From Sacculina carcini (taxonomy: Eukaryota; Arthropoda; Thecostraca; Sacculinidae): a DNA stretch of 64,000 nt. Made by a program: the position numbers and the translations under genes. This document shows, piece by piece, positions 63,771 to 64,000 of the stretch; positions within the stretch are counted from its first letter, which is position 1, and the number at the start of each line of letters is the position of its first letter. The stretch lies in contig OU696579.1 of the NCBI GenBank assembly GCA_916048095.2, positions 6,156,001 through 6,220,000 of the forward strand, given 5' to 3'. The notes beneath the pieces are model-generated. The model ran no database searches, had not been told where the DNA came from, and saw nothing but the letters and a program-made list of their open reading frames with translations.

Positions 63771-64000
63771 TTATCAGCGCACACGTATATATTTTATCTT
63801 ATACAACATGCATTTATCCATCACCATGACCAATATATATTTTGTGTATATAAATTCAGTGGACTATGTGTATATATGTATAAATTATATATATGTGTGT
63901 ATATTGTTATGTATGTACAAGCATGTGTATATGTGTATATAGGTGTGTGTCTTTTAACTTTGTGGCAACACACGACATCGTTTCCGCTCAAATTTACTCT

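Larger units (their letters stand above)
50972..64000 (+). repeat. Segmental duplication copy D2 (continues past window end)
   Basis: Same order and orientation as 21325-29986: lead-in, minisatellite, Tigger, GPCR, MITE, RT remnant. The first part is also the outer end of the giant inverted repeat. Homology is still present at base 64000, so the right end of the duplication is not in view. Confidence 0.95.

Overview
This window is eukaryotic, from an animal genome, most likely an aquatic invertebrate or a basal chordate; the species cannot be fixed from sequence alone. The evidence is intronless class A GPCR genes, L2/CR1-like LINEs with hairpin 3' tails, a Tigger/pogo transposon, Charlie-like hAT elements with 8-bp target duplications, a tRNA-derived SINE, rolling-circle (Helitron) elements, and long CA/TA microsatellites. 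Only two host protein genes are convincing: two near-identical copies of one 536-codon GPCR gene. Almost everything else is repeat.

Layout. 1-1622 holds the end of an L2-like LINE (minus strand). 1815-18092 is a Helitron thicket: a 4.6-kb element on the minus strand (2289-6883), the same element on the plus strand (7845-12459), and degraded relatives (12460-18092). 18185-20680 is a second LINE copy with an open 650-codon reverse-transcriptase frame. A short Helitron (about 20868-21324) leads into duplication copy D1 (21325 to at least 29986): a 3.1-kb GATGATTGTGTG-type minisatellite, a broken Tigger, GPCR copy 1 (26928-28538), an hAT MITE and an RT remnant. 30349-33465 carries an hAT with a nested MITE and two LINE 3' remnants. 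33583-51480 is a giant inverted repeat, with arms 33583-38829 and 41851 to about 51480 around a 3-kb spacer. The right arm is interrupted by a third 4.6-kb Helitron (45199-49802). The right arm runs directly into duplication copy D2 (50972-64000), which repeats D1 in the same order and orientation, with GPCR copy 2 at 60964-62574. The D2 minisatellite has grown to 7.5 kb by tandem copying of a 1.98-kb higher-order unit.

Interpretation. The two GPCR genes were made by a segmental duplication of at least 8.7 kb (start-to-start offset 34,036 bp) that carried the Tigger and the MITE along. The first 880 bp of the two coding regions differ at only two sites by eye, while the last 730 bp differ at about 22. 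This suggests later gene conversion of the 5' half. The Helitrons are non-autonomous (no Rep/helicase seen) and bipartite. Their 3' half holds many copies of the terminal hairpin motif. Their 5' half is a tandem array of a roughly 50-nt inverted-repeat core spaced about 190 bp apart. That architecture, with the palindrome and the expanding minisatellite, is the most unusual structure here. No CRISPR, operon, rRNA or intact host tRNA gene was seen.
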